Position numbers and translations under genes: made by a program. This document shows, piece by piece, positions 35,660 to 44,744 of a stretch of DNA of 64,000 nt. Numbering within the stretch: position 1 is the first letter of the stretch; every line of letters starts with the position of its first letter. The DNA lies in the NCBI GenBank assembly GCA_003169835.1, contig PNAI01000016.1:124001-188000 (forward strand), written 5' to 3'. Source of the stretch: Hyphomicrobiales bacterium (GTDB taxonomy: Bacteria > Pseudomonadota > Alphaproteobacteria > Rhizobiales > Xanthobacteraceae). The notes below the pieces were generated by a model, which was given only the letters and a program-made list of their open reading frames with translations, was not told where the DNA came from and did not search any database.

Positions 35660-36520
35660 ATGGCGATCGACTACGACAAGCTGCTCGCGCTGAAAATTCC
35701 GGATGTCGAGCACAGCTATAACGACAAGGACACGATCCTCTACGCGCTCGGCGTCGGGCTTGGCTACGATCCGCTCAACGCTGATGAGCTTGGGTTTGTC
35801 TACGAGAAGAATCTCAAAGCACTGCCGACCTACGCCGCGGTGCTCGGCTACCCGGGTTTCTGGGTGCGCGATTTTCCGACCGGCATTGACTGGGTGCGCA
35901 GCGTCAACGGCGAGCAGGCCATTACGTTGCATCAGCCGCTTGCGGCGCAAGGCACGGTGATCGGGCGCACGAAAATCTTGGACATCATCGACAAGGGGGC
36001 GGGCAAAGGCGCGTTGATCTATGCCGAGCGCAAGGTCACCGACAAGGCGAGTGGTGCGCCGATCGCGACCGTGACGCAGACGACTTTTTGCCGCGCCGAC
36101 GGCGGTTTCGGCGGGCCGATGCGGCAGAGCCCGCCGGTGCACCAAATTCCGGAGCGCAAGCCGGACCTCGTTTGCGAGCTGCCGACGCGGCCGGATATGG
36201 CACTGATCTATCGGCTAAGTGGCGATCGCAATCCGCTGCACATCGATCCCGCGGTGGCGAAGGCTGCGGGCTTCGAGCGCCCCATCCTGCATGGCCTGGC
36301 GACCTTCGGCGTTGCGGGGCATGCCTTGCTCAAGAGCGTTTGCGGCTATGATCCCAACCGGCTGGTGGCCTTCGGCGGGCGGTTTTCGGCGCCGGTTTTT
36401 CCCGGTGAAACCATTCGCACCGAGATGTGGCGCGATGGGACGGCGATCAGCTTTCGCGCGCATGCGGTGGAGCGCAATGTGGTGGCAATGAACAACGGTT
36501 GTGCCGAGGTGCGGGGATGA
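35660..36520 (+). CDS. MaoC-family double-hotdog enoyl-CoA hydratase 2
   Basis: 286 residues. The C-terminal hotdog carries the hydratase-2 motif RLSGDRNPLHIDP with catalytic Asp and His. The N-terminal hotdog is degenerate, as usual. It hydrates 2-enoyl-CoA to (R)-3-hydroxyacyl-CoA, the step before the adjacent SDR. The ATG at 35660 lies 4 bp after the SDR stop. Confidence 0.88.
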   Translation: MAIDYDKLLALKIPDVEHSYNDKDTILYALGVGLGYDPLNADELGFVYEKNLKALPTYAAVLGYPGFWVRDFPTGIDWVRSVNGEQAITLHQPLAAQGTVIGRTKILDIIDKGAGKGALIYAERKVTDKASGAPIATVTQTTFCRADGGFGGPMRQSPPVHQIPERKPDLVCELPTRPDMALIYRLSGDRNPLHIDPAVAKAAGFERPILHGLATFGVAGHALLKSVCGYDPNRLVAFGGRFSAPVFPGETIRTEMWRDGTAISFRAHAVERNVVAMNNGCAEVRG

Positions 36521-37686
36521 GCGCGCAAGCCGCAAGCGATGCGCATGCGCCAATCCGTGCGGCGGTGCGTGCGCTGTGCGAAAAATTTCCCGGAGAATAT
36601 TGGCGAAAGCTCGACCGCGAACGCGCCTATCCCACCGAATTCGTCGCGGCGCTGACCAAGGCCGGCTTTCTCGCCGCGCTCATTCCGGAAGAGTACGGCG
36701 GCAGCGGGCTATCGATGCTGGCGGCCACTGCGATCATGGAGGAGATTCACGTCTCGGGCTGCAACGGCGCTGCCTGCCACGCGCAGATGTACACCATGGG
36801 CACGCTGCTGCGGCACGGCAACGACGAGCAAAAGCAGAAATATCTGCCAGGCATCGCCAAGGGCGAATTGCGGTTGCAGGCGTTCGGCGTCACTGAGCCG
36901 ACATCGGGCACCGACACATTGAGCCTACGCACTACCGCCGTGCGGGACGGAAACTCCAGCTACGTCATCAACGGTCAGAAAATCTGGACCTCGCGCGCGG
37001 AGCATTCCGACTTGATGCTGCTGCTTGCACGCAACACGCCGCGCGAACAGGTGAAGAAAAAGACCGAAGGGCTTTCGGTGTTCCTGGTCGATATGCGCGC
37101 AGTGCGCGGCAAGGGACTTACGATCAAGCCGATCCGCACCATGATGAACCACGCCACGACGGAAGTGTTCTTCGACAATATGCAAGTGCCTGCCGAAAAC
37201 CTGATCGGCGAGGAAGGCAAAGGCTTTCGTTACATCCTCTCCGGCATGAATGCGGAGCGGATTCTGATTGCGGCGGAATGCATCGGCGACGCCAAGTGGT
37301 TCATCGAGAAGGCTGCCGGTTACGCCAAGGAGCGCGTGGTGTTCGGCAGGCCGATCGGACAGAACCAAGGCGTGCAGTTTCCTATTGCGAAGTCCTACAT
37401 CAACATGCGCGCGGCCGAATTGATGGTGCACGAGGCGGCCAACCTGTTCGATGCCGGCAAGGAATGCGGCGCGGAGGCGAACATGGCGAAGCACCTCGCC
37501 GCCGAAGCCTCTTGGGCGGCCGCCGACATGTGCGTACAGACGCACGGCGGCTTCGGGTTTGCGGAAGAGTTCGACATCGAGCGCAAGTTTCGCGAGACGC
37601 GGCTCTACACAGTTGCGCCGATCTCGACCAATCTCATTCTTTCGTACATTGCCGAGCATGTGCTTGGCTTGTCGCGGTCGTATTGA
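36517..37686 (+). CDS. Acyl-CoA dehydrogenase
   Basis: 389 residues. An FAD flavoprotein with FGVTEPTSGTDT, INGQKIWTSRAEHSD and the C-terminal QTHGGFGFAEEFDIER. The start at 36517 overlaps the MaoC stop (ATGA). It introduces the 2,3 double bond of an acyl-CoA and fits upstream of the MaoC and SDR steps. The chain length or branching of the substrate is unknown. Confidence 0.9.
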   Translation: MSAQAASDAHAPIRAAVRALCEKFPGEYWRKLDRERAYPTEFVAALTKAGFLAALIPEEYGGSGLSMLAATAIMEEIHVSGCNGAACHAQMYTMGTLLRHGNDEQKQKYLPGIAKGELRLQAFGVTEPTSGTDTLSLRTTAVRDGNSSYVINGQKIWTSRAEHSDLMLLLARNTPREQVKKKTEGLSVFLVDMRAVRGKGLTIKPIRTMMNHATTEVFFDNMQVPAENLIGEEGKGFRYILSGMNAERILIAAECIGDAKWFIEKAAGYAKERVVFGRPIGQNQGVQFPIAKSYINMRAAELMVHEAANLFDAGKECGAEANMAKHLAAEASWAAADMCVQTHGGFGFAEEFDIERKFRETRLYTVAPISTNLILSYIAEHVLGLSRSY

Positions 37687-37687
37687 A

Positions 37688-38833
37688 ATGGGTTTGCCGC
37701 TCGACGGGCTGCTGATCGTTTCGCTCGAACAGGCGGTGGCGGCGCCGATGTGCACGTGCCGGCTTGCGGACGCCGGCGCGCGCGTGATCAAGATCGAACG
37801 GCCGGAGGGCGATTTCGCGCGCGGCTACGACAGTGTCGTGCATGGCGAGAGCGCCTATTTCGTGTGGCTCAACCGCGGCAAGGAATCCGTGGTGCTCGAT
37901 CTCGCGGCGGCGGCCGACAAGGCGTTGTTTGCCGCAATGCTCGGCAAGGCCGACGTGTTCGTGCAGAATCTCAAACCGGGCGCAATCGAGAAACTTGGCT
38001 TTGCGATTGCGAAGTTGCGGCGCGAGCATCCACGGCTGATCGTGTGCTCGGTGTCCGGCTATGGCGAAGAGGGTCCTTACGCGGCACGCAAAGCCTACGA
38101 CATGCTCATCCAGGCGGAATCGGGCTTGGCATCGGTGACTGGCGGGCCGGAGGCGCCGTCACGCGTTGGTGTCTCGGTGTGCGACATTGCCGCCGGCATG
38201 AATGCCTATGAGGCGATTTTGGAAGCGCTGATCGCGCGCGGGCGCAGCGGCACAGGTGCCGAGATTTCGATCTCGATGTTCGACGCCATGGCGGACTGGA
38301 TGACGGTGCCGCTGCTGCAATTCGAGGGCGGAATGAATCCTAAGCGCATGGGGCTCGCGCATACGTCGATTTCGCCCTATGGCGCGTTCCGTACGCGCGA
38401 CGGCGTCGACATTTTGATCTCGATCCAGAACGATCGCGAATGGCGCGTGCTCGCCGAGCGCGTGCTGGGAGATGCCGAGCTCGCGGTCGATTCGAATTTT
38501 GCGACTAATCTTGAGCGCGTCAAACGACGTGCGGGAACCGATGGGCGTGTTGCCAAAGTCTTCGGCGCGATGGACGCCGAGCCGCTGATTGCGAAGCTAG
38601 CTGCGGCCGATATCGCGTTTGCGCGCGTCAACGAGCCGAAAGATCTGGCGCGTCATCCGCATCTGCGGCGCGTCACCATCGATACGCCGACGGGCCCGGT
38701 TTCATATCCGGCGCCTGCAGCGCAACGCAAAGACGAGACGCGGCGTTACGGCGCGGTGCCGGCGCTCGGCGCGCATACGGAGAAAATCCGGGTGGAATTC
38801 CTATTGCCTGCTACAAAGGTCTCGAACGCATAA
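37688..38833 (+). CDS. CaiB/BaiF (class III) CoA-transferase
   Basis: 381 residues. It starts 1 bp after the acyl-CoA dehydrogenase stop. Family features: RLADAGARVIKIERP, NLKPGAIEKLG and the catalytic aspartate in YDMLIQAESGLASVTGG. It activates an acid by taking CoA from another CoA ester, so it is a likely entry step for the operon. Confidence 0.9.
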   Translation: MGLPLDGLLIVSLEQAVAAPMCTCRLADAGARVIKIERPEGDFARGYDSVVHGESAYFVWLNRGKESVVLDLAAAADKALFAAMLGKADVFVQNLKPGAIEKLGFAIAKLRREHPRLIVCSVSGYGEEGPYAARKAYDMLIQAESGLASVTGGPEAPSRVGVSVCDIAAGMNAYEAILEALIARGRSGTGAEISISMFDAMADWMTVPLLQFEGGMNPKRMGLAHTSISPYGAFRTRDGVDILISIQNDREWRVLAERVLGDAELAVDSNFATNLERVKRRAGTDGRVAKVFGAMDAEPLIAKLAAADIAFARVNEPKDLARHPHLRRVTIDTPTGPVSYPAPAAQRKDETRRYGAVPALGAHTEKIRVEFLLPATKVSNA

Positions 38834-38837
38834 TCCG

Positions 38838-38938
38838 TCACCCTGAGGTACGAGCGAAGCGAGCCTCGAAGGGTGATGGCCTGATCGGTGACCGCCATCC
38901 TTCGAGGGCCGCCTTCGGCGGCCACCTCAGGATGATGG
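38838..38938. repeat. Rhizobiales-type palindromic repeat
   Basis: A hairpin-forming repeat with arms CACCCTGAGG..CCTCGAAGGGTGATGG and CCATCCTTCGAGG..CCTCAGGATGATGG, in the gap between the CoA-transferase and dehydrogenase genes. This is a widely dispersed type in the order. Confidence 0.8.
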
Positions 38939-38959
38939 ACTAAAACTTGGAGAAATGGC

Positions 38960-39859
38960 ATGGACATTGGATTCATCGGTCTTGGCAACATGGGCTTTCC
39001 CATGTGCCGCCGTCTGATCGAGGCCGGCCACACGCTGATCGTGTTCGACGTCAAGCGTGACGCGATGGAGCGATTGGTAAAGCTCGGTGCACAAGCGGCA
39101 AAATCGCCGGCCGAAGTCGCAAACCGCGCGGAGACCGTGCTTGCGAGCCTGCCTTCGCTCGATGTGGGGCGGAAAGTCGCGACCGGAGAGGACGGCATCA
39201 TTCGCGGCAATCGCGTGAAGCGTTACGTGGATCTTTCGACCACGGGCTCGCGATTTGCGATCGAAATTCACGATGTGCTCAAAGAACGAAGCATCGTGCA
39301 GATTGACTCGCCTGTGAGCGGCGGCGTTGGCGGGGCGGAGAAAGGCACACTTGCGGTCATGGTGTCGGGCCCTCGCGAGGAGATCGAGGTAATACGATCT
39401 GCGCTGAGCGTCATTGGCAAGGTGTTCGTGGTCGGCGAAAAGCCGGGGCTCGCGCAAAGCATGAAGCTTGCCAATAATTTTCTCTCGGCGACCGCGATGG
39501 CGGCAAGTTCGGAAGCGATCGCCATGGGGGTCAAGGCGGGGCTGGATCCGCGCGTGATGCTCGACGTGATCAATGCCGGCAGCGGGCGTAACACCGCGAC
39601 GCAAGACAAGTTCCCAAAGTCGATCGTCACCGGCAAATTCGACTACGGCTTCGACATGGGTCTGATGGTGAAGGACGTGCGGTTGTTTTTGGCCGAAGCC
39701 GAGTCGCTTGGCATTTCGACCGAGGTCGCGCAGGCGGTCGGGCGGCTATGGGAGACGGCAATCGCGGAGCACGGCGCGGAGACGGATTTCACCCGCATCG
39801 CGCAGACGGTGGAAAAACGCACTGGCGTGAGCATGCGCGCACCGGGCGGCAAAGCGTAA
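38960..39859 (+). CDS. 3-hydroxyisobutyrate dehydrogenase-family oxidoreductase
   Basis: 299 residues of the beta-hydroxyacid dehydrogenase family. NAD motif IGLGNMG at the N-terminus, the substrate motif SPVSGGVGGAEKGTL, and the catalytic lysine in QSMKLANNFLSA. It follows the acyl-CoA genes behind a palindromic repeat, so it may finish a branched hydroxyacid or be independent. Confidence 0.87.
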   Translation: MDIGFIGLGNMGFPMCRRLIEAGHTLIVFDVKRDAMERLVKLGAQAAKSPAEVANRAETVLASLPSLDVGRKVATGEDGIIRGNRVKRYVDLSTTGSRFAIEIHDVLKERSIVQIDSPVSGGVGGAEKGTLAVMVSGPREEIEVIRSALSVIGKVFVVGEKPGLAQSMKLANNFLSATAMAASSEAIAMGVKAGLDPRVMLDVINAGSGRNTATQDKFPKSIVTGKFDYGFDMGLMVKDVRLFLAEAESLGISTEVAQAVGRLWETAIAEHGAETDFTRIAQTVEKRTGVSMRAPGGKA

Positions 39860-39865
39860 GAACGC

Positions 39866-40417
39866 TCAGGCGAGGCCAAGCTCCGCGAAAGCATTCATGT
39901 GATGCTCGGCTGCGCTTTGGGCGAAACAGCAGAATACGACGCGCGTGATGTTCGTTGGAGCGGCCGCGAGTTCCGCGACAATTGTGCCGATCGCGATGCG
40001 CGCGGCAAGATCGGGCGGAAAACGATAGATGCCGGTCGAGATCGCCGGAAATGCAATCGATTGCAGCTGATGATTGGCCGCAAGCGCCAGGGAATTGCGA
40101 TAGCAGGAGGCGAGCAGTTCGGACTCGTCATCGTGGCCGCCGTGCCAGACCGGGCCGACGGCGTGAATCACGTGCCGCGCTTTGAGCCGGTAGCCGCGCG
40201 TGATTTTGGCTGAGCCGGTTTTGCAGCCGCCGAGCATGCGGCATTCGGCCAGCAGTTCCGGGCCTGCGGTGCGATGGATCGCGCCGTCCACGCCGCTGCC
40301 GCCGAGTAGCGTTTCATTCGCGGCGTTGACGATGGCGTCGACATCGAGCGTGGTGATATCGGCAATGACGATCTCGATCCGTGCGGCGCCGACTTCGGCA
40401 ATCAAACTTGCTTCCAT
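39866..40417 (-). CDS. Macro-domain protein, O-acetyl-ADP-ribose deacetylase type
   Basis: 183 residues. ADP-ribose binding features: [23 protein letters not shown] split as usual, [14 protein letters not shown] and [11 protein letters not shown]. The length fits YmdB-like deacetylases, which remove acetyl or ADP-ribose groups. It is convergent with the upstream oxidoreductase gene and 12 bp from the patatin gene on the same strand. Confidence 0.88.
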   Translation of the reverse strand: MEASLIAEVGAARIEIVIADITTLDVDAIVNAANETLLGGSGVDGAIHRTAGPELLAECRMLGGCKTGSAKITRGYRLKARHVIHAVGPVWHGGHDDESELLASCYRNSLALAANHQLQSIAFPAISTGIYRFPPDLAARIAIGTIVAELAAAPTNITRVVFCCFAQSAAEHHMNAFAELGLA

Positions 40418-40429
40418 TTTGTAAGCATA

Positions 40430-41479
40430 TCACGCGGCTTTGGTTTTTTTCTCGATCGTGCTGCGCGCGCCGATGTCATCGAAATGCTCATCGAGAAAGC
40501 GCCGCGCGGCGCGCCGGCCGGCGCGGTGGAGCATCTCAAAGAAATCATAATCGGTCTTGAGCCGACCTCCTTCGGAGAGCCGGCGGCCCGAGAGTGCGAT
40601 CCGATGCAAGTTGACGCGGCGATAGCCGGCGGCGGGTTTGAGCTGGCCCTTGTCGATTAGCTGCCCGATCAACGCAATGGTGTTGAGCTCGGCCGCGAGC
40701 GAGGAATTGAACGTGATTTCATTAATGCGGTGGAGGATGTCGCGCGCCGAGGTCGGCGTCGCCGCGCGCTCGACCGGATTGATCTGGACCACCAGCACAT
40801 CCGTGCCGACGTCGTTCTGCACTAGCGGTAGGATCGCGGGGTTGCCGCTGTAGCCGCCGTCCCAATAGGGAACGCCGTCGATCTCCACCGCCTTGAATAC
40901 GAAGGGGAGCGCGGCGGACGCCATCACCACTTCGGCGGTGATCTCTTCGCGGGTGAAAACACGCGCGACGCCGGTATGCACATTGGTTGCCGAGACAAAG
41001 AGCCGCAAATCGGTGAAGACGCGCACGGCGTCGAAATCGACGCTGCGTGTGATCAGATCCTTGAGCGGATTGATGTCGAGCGGGTTGAGATCATAGGGCG
41101 AAAGGAAGCGCGAAACGTTGTCGACAAAGGTCTGCATTGGCTGGCCCTGGATGGGAAAGAACGCCAGCAGCCGGTCGAGGACAGCGCGCTGCGGTGTGGG
41201 CAGGTTGCCGCCGATACTCGCCGCGCGCCAAAATTCCGCGAGGCGTTTGCGCGCCTCTTCGCGGCCACCGCGCGCGAGCCCGTCAGCGAGCATCACGGCA
41301 TTGACCGCGCCGGCCGAGGCGCCGGATACGCCTTCAATGGTGAGCCGTCCGTCTTCGAGCAAACGATCGAGCACCCCCCAGGTGAACGCGCCATGCGCGC
41401 CGCCGCCCTGGAGCGCGAGGCTGATCTTTTTCGGCCCCGCGGGGGGGGACCCCCGTCCAGGCCACAATTGCTGCAGCAT
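40430..41479 (-). CDS. Patatin-like phospholipase
   Basis: 349 residues. Oxyanion loop GGGAHGAF (about 25-32), nucleophile elbow GASAG with Ser55, and the catalytic Asp in YWDGGYSG. It is probably a lipid acyl hydrolase in the cytoplasm or at the membrane. A run of eight C on its coding strand (G8 at 41441-41448) sits in the first dozen codons. A palindromic sequence upstream (41540-41552) may be an operator. Confidence 0.87.
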   Translation of the reverse strand: MLQQLWPGRGSPPAGPKKISLALQGGGAHGAFTWGVLDRLLEDGRLTIEGVSGASAGAVNAVMLADGLARGGREEARKRLAEFWRAASIGGNLPTPQRAVLDRLLAFFPIQGQPMQTFVDNVSRFLSPYDLNPLDINPLKDLITRSVDFDAVRVFTDLRLFVSATNVHTGVARVFTREEITAEVVMASAALPFVFKAVEIDGVPYWDGGYSGNPAILPLVQNDVGTDVLVVQINPVERAATPTSARDILHRINEITFNSSLAAELNTIALIGQLIDKGQLKPAAGYRRVNLHRIALSGRRLSEGGRLKTDYDFFEMLHRAGRRAARRFLDEHFDDIGARSTIEKKTKAA

Positions 41480-41539
41480 GCAAAACCCTCCTCAAAGCCC
41501 GGTCCGCAGGGCTTGAACCCCTCTAAGTAAGAGACATCT

Positions 41540-41552
41540 ATTGCATTGCAAT
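41540..41552. promoter_or_regulatory. ATTGCA-T-TGCAAT inverted repeat, candidate operator
   Basis: A perfect 6-bp inverted repeat with a 1-base centre in the divergent region between the patatin and Fur-family genes. TGCA-rich repeats can bind PhaR-type or other regulators. No binding partner is shown. Confidence 0.35.
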
Positions 41553-41649
41553 AACAAAAATGCGGCACTGCACAATACCCTGGCAAGCAATGGAAAAACC
41601 TATAAGATTCTGGCGCGAACCGGCCCAAAGGGTTAAATAACGAGCAACC

Positions 41650-42132
41650 ATGGCCCAGCCGGTCTTTCGTGCCCCCGATCATGACCACGGCCGCTGCGCG
41701 GCGGACGCGCTGGCGCATGCGGTGGCGTTGTGCGCCAAGCGTGCCCAGCGGCTGACCCCGATTCGCCGCCAGGTGCTGGAGGTTCTGCTCGGCAGCCACA
41801 AGCCGCTCGGCGCCTACGAGATTATCGAGCGCGCGGGCGGCAAGAACGCGCGGCCGGCGCCGATTACGGTCTATCGCGCGCTCCATTTCCTGCGTGCGCA
41901 GGGGCTGGTGCATCGCATCGAAAGCCGCAACGCGTTCATGGCTTGCGTCAACAATCACGCCAGCGGCGACCTCGTGGTGTTTCTGATCTGCGAGCGATGC
42001 GGGGAGGTGGGCGAAGCCCCCGCAACGACGGTCGCAGAAAATCTGAAGACCGCCGCGCGCGCGGCAGGCTTCACACCCAAGACGCCGGTGATCGAAATTG
42101 GCGGCGTCTGCGCGCATTGCCGGGAACTTTAA
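41650..42132 (+). CDS. Fur-family transcriptional regulator, Zur-like
   Basis: 160 residues. An N-terminal winged helix ([24 protein letters not shown] and [11 protein letters not shown]) precedes a metal dimerisation domain with two CxxC pairs (CERCG, CAHCREL) for structural zinc. The short N-terminal His/Asp segment and the [12 protein letters not shown] region favour the zinc regulator Zur over Fur. The next gene, ispG, starts 5 bp later, which suggests joint expression. Confidence 0.83.
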   Translation: MAQPVFRAPDHDHGRCAADALAHAVALCAKRAQRLTPIRRQVLEVLLGSHKPLGAYEIIERAGGKNARPAPITVYRALHFLRAQGLVHRIESRNAFMACVNNHASGDLVVFLICERCGEVGEAPATTVAENLKTAARAAGFTPKTPVIEIGGVCAHCREL

Positions 42133-42137
42133 GTCCG

Positions 42138-43388
42138 ATGTCCGGGGCAGCCACACAAGCGCGATGCAAAACGGTTTCGGTTCAGGTTGGCGGCGTGACC
42201 GTCGGCGGCGAAGCGCCGATCGTGGTGCAGTCGATGACCAACACAGACACCGCGGACGTGGAATCGACCGCGCGGCAGGTGGCGGCGCTCGCGCGCGCGG
42301 GTTCGGAACTCGTGCGCATCACGGTTGATCGCAACGAGGCGGCCGCCGCCGTGCCGCGTATCAAGGAGCGGCTCGCGCAGATGGGCGTAGCCGTGCCGCT
42401 GATCGGCGATTTTCATTATATCGGGCATAAGCTGCTGAGCGATTATCCGGCTTGCGCGCAGGCGCTCGACAAGTACCGGATCAATCCGGGCAACGTCGGA
42501 TTCAAAGAGAAGAAGGACCGGCAATTCTCCGCCATCATCGAGATCGCGTTAAAAAACGACAAGCCGGTGCGCATCGGCGCCAATTGGGGTTCGCTCGATC
42601 AGGAATTGCTCACGCAATTGATGGACGAGAACGCACGCACGAAATCGCCGCGCGATGCGCGCGCGGTCACTCATGAAGCAATGGTGCAATCGGCGCTGCT
42701 CTCGGCCGGGCGGGCGGAGGAGATCGGCCTGCCGCGCTGCAAGATCATTCTTTCGGCGAAAGTGTCGGCGGTGCAGGATTTGATCGCGGTCTATGTGGAG
42801 CTGGCGCGACGCTCCGATTACGCACTGCATCTGGGGCTTACCGAAGCAGGGCTCGGCTCAAAAGGAATTGTCGCGTCGACCGCCGCCATGGGCGTGCTGC
42901 TGCAGCAGGGTATCGGCGACACCATCCGCGTTTCGCTCACGCCGGAGCCTAACGGCGACCGCACGGTGGAAGTCAAAGTGGCGCAGGAACTGCTGCAGAC
43001 CATGGGGCTGCGCACGTTCGTGCCGCTGGTCGCGGCCTGCCCTGGCTGCGGTCGCACGACTTCGAGCACGTTCCAGGAACTGGCAACGGACATTCAGAAT
43101 TTCATCCGCGACTCGATGCCGGAATGGAAGACGCGCTACCCGGGCGTCGAGATGCTCAACGTCGCGGTGATGGGCTGCATCGTCAACGGGCCGGGCGAGA
43201 GCAAGCACGCCGACATCGGCATCTCGCTGCCGGGCATCGGCGAGCAGCCGACGGCGCCGGTGTTCGTCGACGGCAAAAAAGTTGCGACCTTGCGCGGGCC
43301 CACGCTCACCACCGATTTCAAGCAGATGGTGATCGATTACATCGAGCGGCGGTTCGGGCGTGGCGCGGGGCAGAGCGCGGCGGAGTGA
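42138..43388 (+). CDS. ispG: 4-hydroxy-3-methylbut-2-en-1-yl diphosphate synthase
   Basis: 416 residues, the flavodoxin-dependent [4Fe-4S] enzyme of the non-mevalonate isoprenoid pathway. Cluster cysteines lie in ACPGCGRTT and [13 protein letters not shown]-terminal [20 protein letters not shown] and FHYIGHKLL are typical. The start at 42138 follows the regulator gene by 5 bp; a longer open frame overlapping that gene is rejected. Confidence 0.95.
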   Translation: MSGAATQARCKTVSVQVGGVTVGGEAPIVVQSMTNTDTADVESTARQVAALARAGSELVRITVDRNEAAAAVPRIKERLAQMGVAVPLIGDFHYIGHKLLSDYPACAQALDKYRINPGNVGFKEKKDRQFSAIIEIALKNDKPVRIGANWGSLDQELLTQLMDENARTKSPRDARAVTHEAMVQSALLSAGRAEEIGLPRCKIILSAKVSAVQDLIAVYVELARRSDYALHLGLTEAGLGSKGIVASTAAMGVLLQQGIGDTIRVSLTPEPNGDRTVEVKVAQELLQTMGLRTFVPLVAACPGCGRTTSSTFQELATDIQNFIRDSMPEWKTRYPGVEMLNVAVMGCIVNGPGESKHADIGISLPGIGEQPTAPVFVDGKKVATLRGPTLTTDFKQMVIDYIERRFGRGAGQSAAE

Positions 43389-43455
43389 CCGGACTACGCC
43401 TTCCGCAATTGCCGCCCTCGAAGGATGATCGGTTGATCAATATTCGGTGAGCTTT

Positions 43456-44220
43456 ATGAATCACGCGGAGCTAATTTCAAAAAGAATTATCGAAATGGTG
43501 CGGCCTGATTGCGAAATGAAACATCGGGCAGATCAGAGTAATGGAGAATATGACTTTGATTTGTTTCGTGGTCAGTCTGGGGTTGCGGCGGTCGAAGTGA
43601 CGATGTCGACTAATGCATTAAAGCGAAGGACACGAGCAAGAATTTCTGAAAATCAGTTTATAGATGCAATCGTGTGCAAAAAGGGCTGGTTAATAAACCC
43701 AATTGAAGGGTCTGACATTAGAAAAATACGCGCAAATGCGGACGCGTATTTGGGCGCTATAGAGTCGACGGGGACAGAACAATTTTTTGCATACACTGAC
43801 GCAGCGGAGTCGCCGGCAGTATACAGAATACTTTGTGACCTCGGCATCGAAGCAGGTTCTGTCATAAAATGGAAACCGCCAGTAAACCACTCGATTAATT
43901 TTCCTGGTGATGGAGGCACGGTCGAAAAACGTGTGCTGATCGCCATTTTGCTTGAAGCGAATAAGCCCGATAACAAAAAGAAACTGGCAAAAGCAGGTCT
44001 AGATTTAGAGCGGCATCTTTTTGTCTACATCGATCCGACGAATTATCTGCCCTGGAAAGTTCTCATAGATACTTCAACGATAGACGCAATTGCCACTCTA
44101 CCTACTGAGATGACCCACATTTGGGCTGCGACCGAAACCCGCTCCGCGAATGAATTCGCGGTATGGGCAGCGCAAAATGGCCATCGTTGGCAAACGACTA
44201 GGATCATCTTGTCGCCGTGA
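43456..44220 (+). CDS. Hypothetical protein, AT-rich and probably acquired
   Basis: 254 residues from the ATG at 43456; a GTG at 43447 would add three. The region is clearly richer in A and T than its neighbours and uses codons such as AGA and ATA, suggesting transfer. No named family is recognised. A segment EYDFDLFRGQSGVAAVEVT resembles the D-x(n)-ExK core of PD-(D/E)XK nucleases, with T in place of K. The rest is an alpha/beta mixture with no membrane segments. Function unknown. Confidence 0.72.
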   Translation: MNHAELISKRIIEMVRPDCEMKHRADQSNGEYDFDLFRGQSGVAAVEVTMSTNALKRRTRARISENQFIDAIVCKKGWLINPIEGSDIRKIRANADAYLGAIESTGTEQFFAYTDAAESPAVYRILCDLGIEAGSVIKWKPPVNHSINFPGDGGTVEKRVLIAILLEANKPDNKKKLAKAGLDLERHLFVYIDPTNYLPWKVLIDTSTIDAIATLPTEMTHIWAATETRSANEFAVWAAQNGHRWQTTRIILSP

Positions 44221-44289
44221 AGCGTTACCCGCGCAATAGCGACTCGGTCCCTGTTGCGGCGACACCACGCCCACAAAAATAACTTATCC

Positions 44290-44640
44290 CCGCTCGCTCA
44301 AACGCATTTATCTTGTTCGCAGCCTCGCTCGGAGGGCGTCATCTAGAGACGTTCCTGACGACGGAGTGAGGCGCGGTGTCGGCTGACAATGCCGGACCGC
44401 GATGGAGCCGCCTTGAGGCGCAGCCCGCTTCGCACGCGGGCGCGCGCCCTCGCACGGCGCGCAGGTGGGCCGATCGCAAGGTCCGCCAAGGGTGCTTCGC
44501 ACGCACCCAGCGCCTCCCGGCGCTCCATCCCCTCGCATTGCGGGGGACGGAAAAAGGGACACAGGTGGACCCGGCACCCCAACGCCACGGGCGGTGAAGC
44601 GTTGGCTGAATTGGAGTCAAAGAGCAGTGGTCGGTTTTTG
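44290..44640. repeat. GC-rich repeat block, probably a dispersed intergenic repeat
   Basis: No convincing gene. Short frames occur on both strands, one of which (reverse, containing GCRVHLCPFFRPP) resembles spurious proteins annotated many times in Bradyrhizobium genomes. That recurrence suggests a dispersed repeat. Bases 44221-44289 show nothing else. Confidence 0.5.
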
Positions 44641-44687
44641 TGCGAGCGGCAGACTCACTTCCCCTCTCCCGCCTACAGCGCTCGGCA

Positions 44688-44713
44688 CCCTCTCCCCGTA
44701 AACGGGGAGAGGG
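44688..44713. repeat. CCCTCTCCCCGT palindrome
   Basis: 12-bp stem (44688-44699 with 44702-44713) and a 2-nt centre, of the same type as the repeat at 33511-33618. It lies about 30 bases downstream of the antiporter gene on the reverse strand and may act as a transcript end. Confidence 0.7.
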
Positions 44714-44744
44714 GAAGGAACGTGCGGGGGAGGGATAAGAAAGC

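Noticed and set aside
33511-38938. Palindromic repeats considered as CRISPR units
   Set aside because: They are single, long, non-regularly spaced hairpins without spacers or cas genes.
44343-44588. Reverse 81-residue frame in the repeat block
   Set aside because: Its composition matches spurious proteins from dispersed repeats; no start signal or conserved domain.
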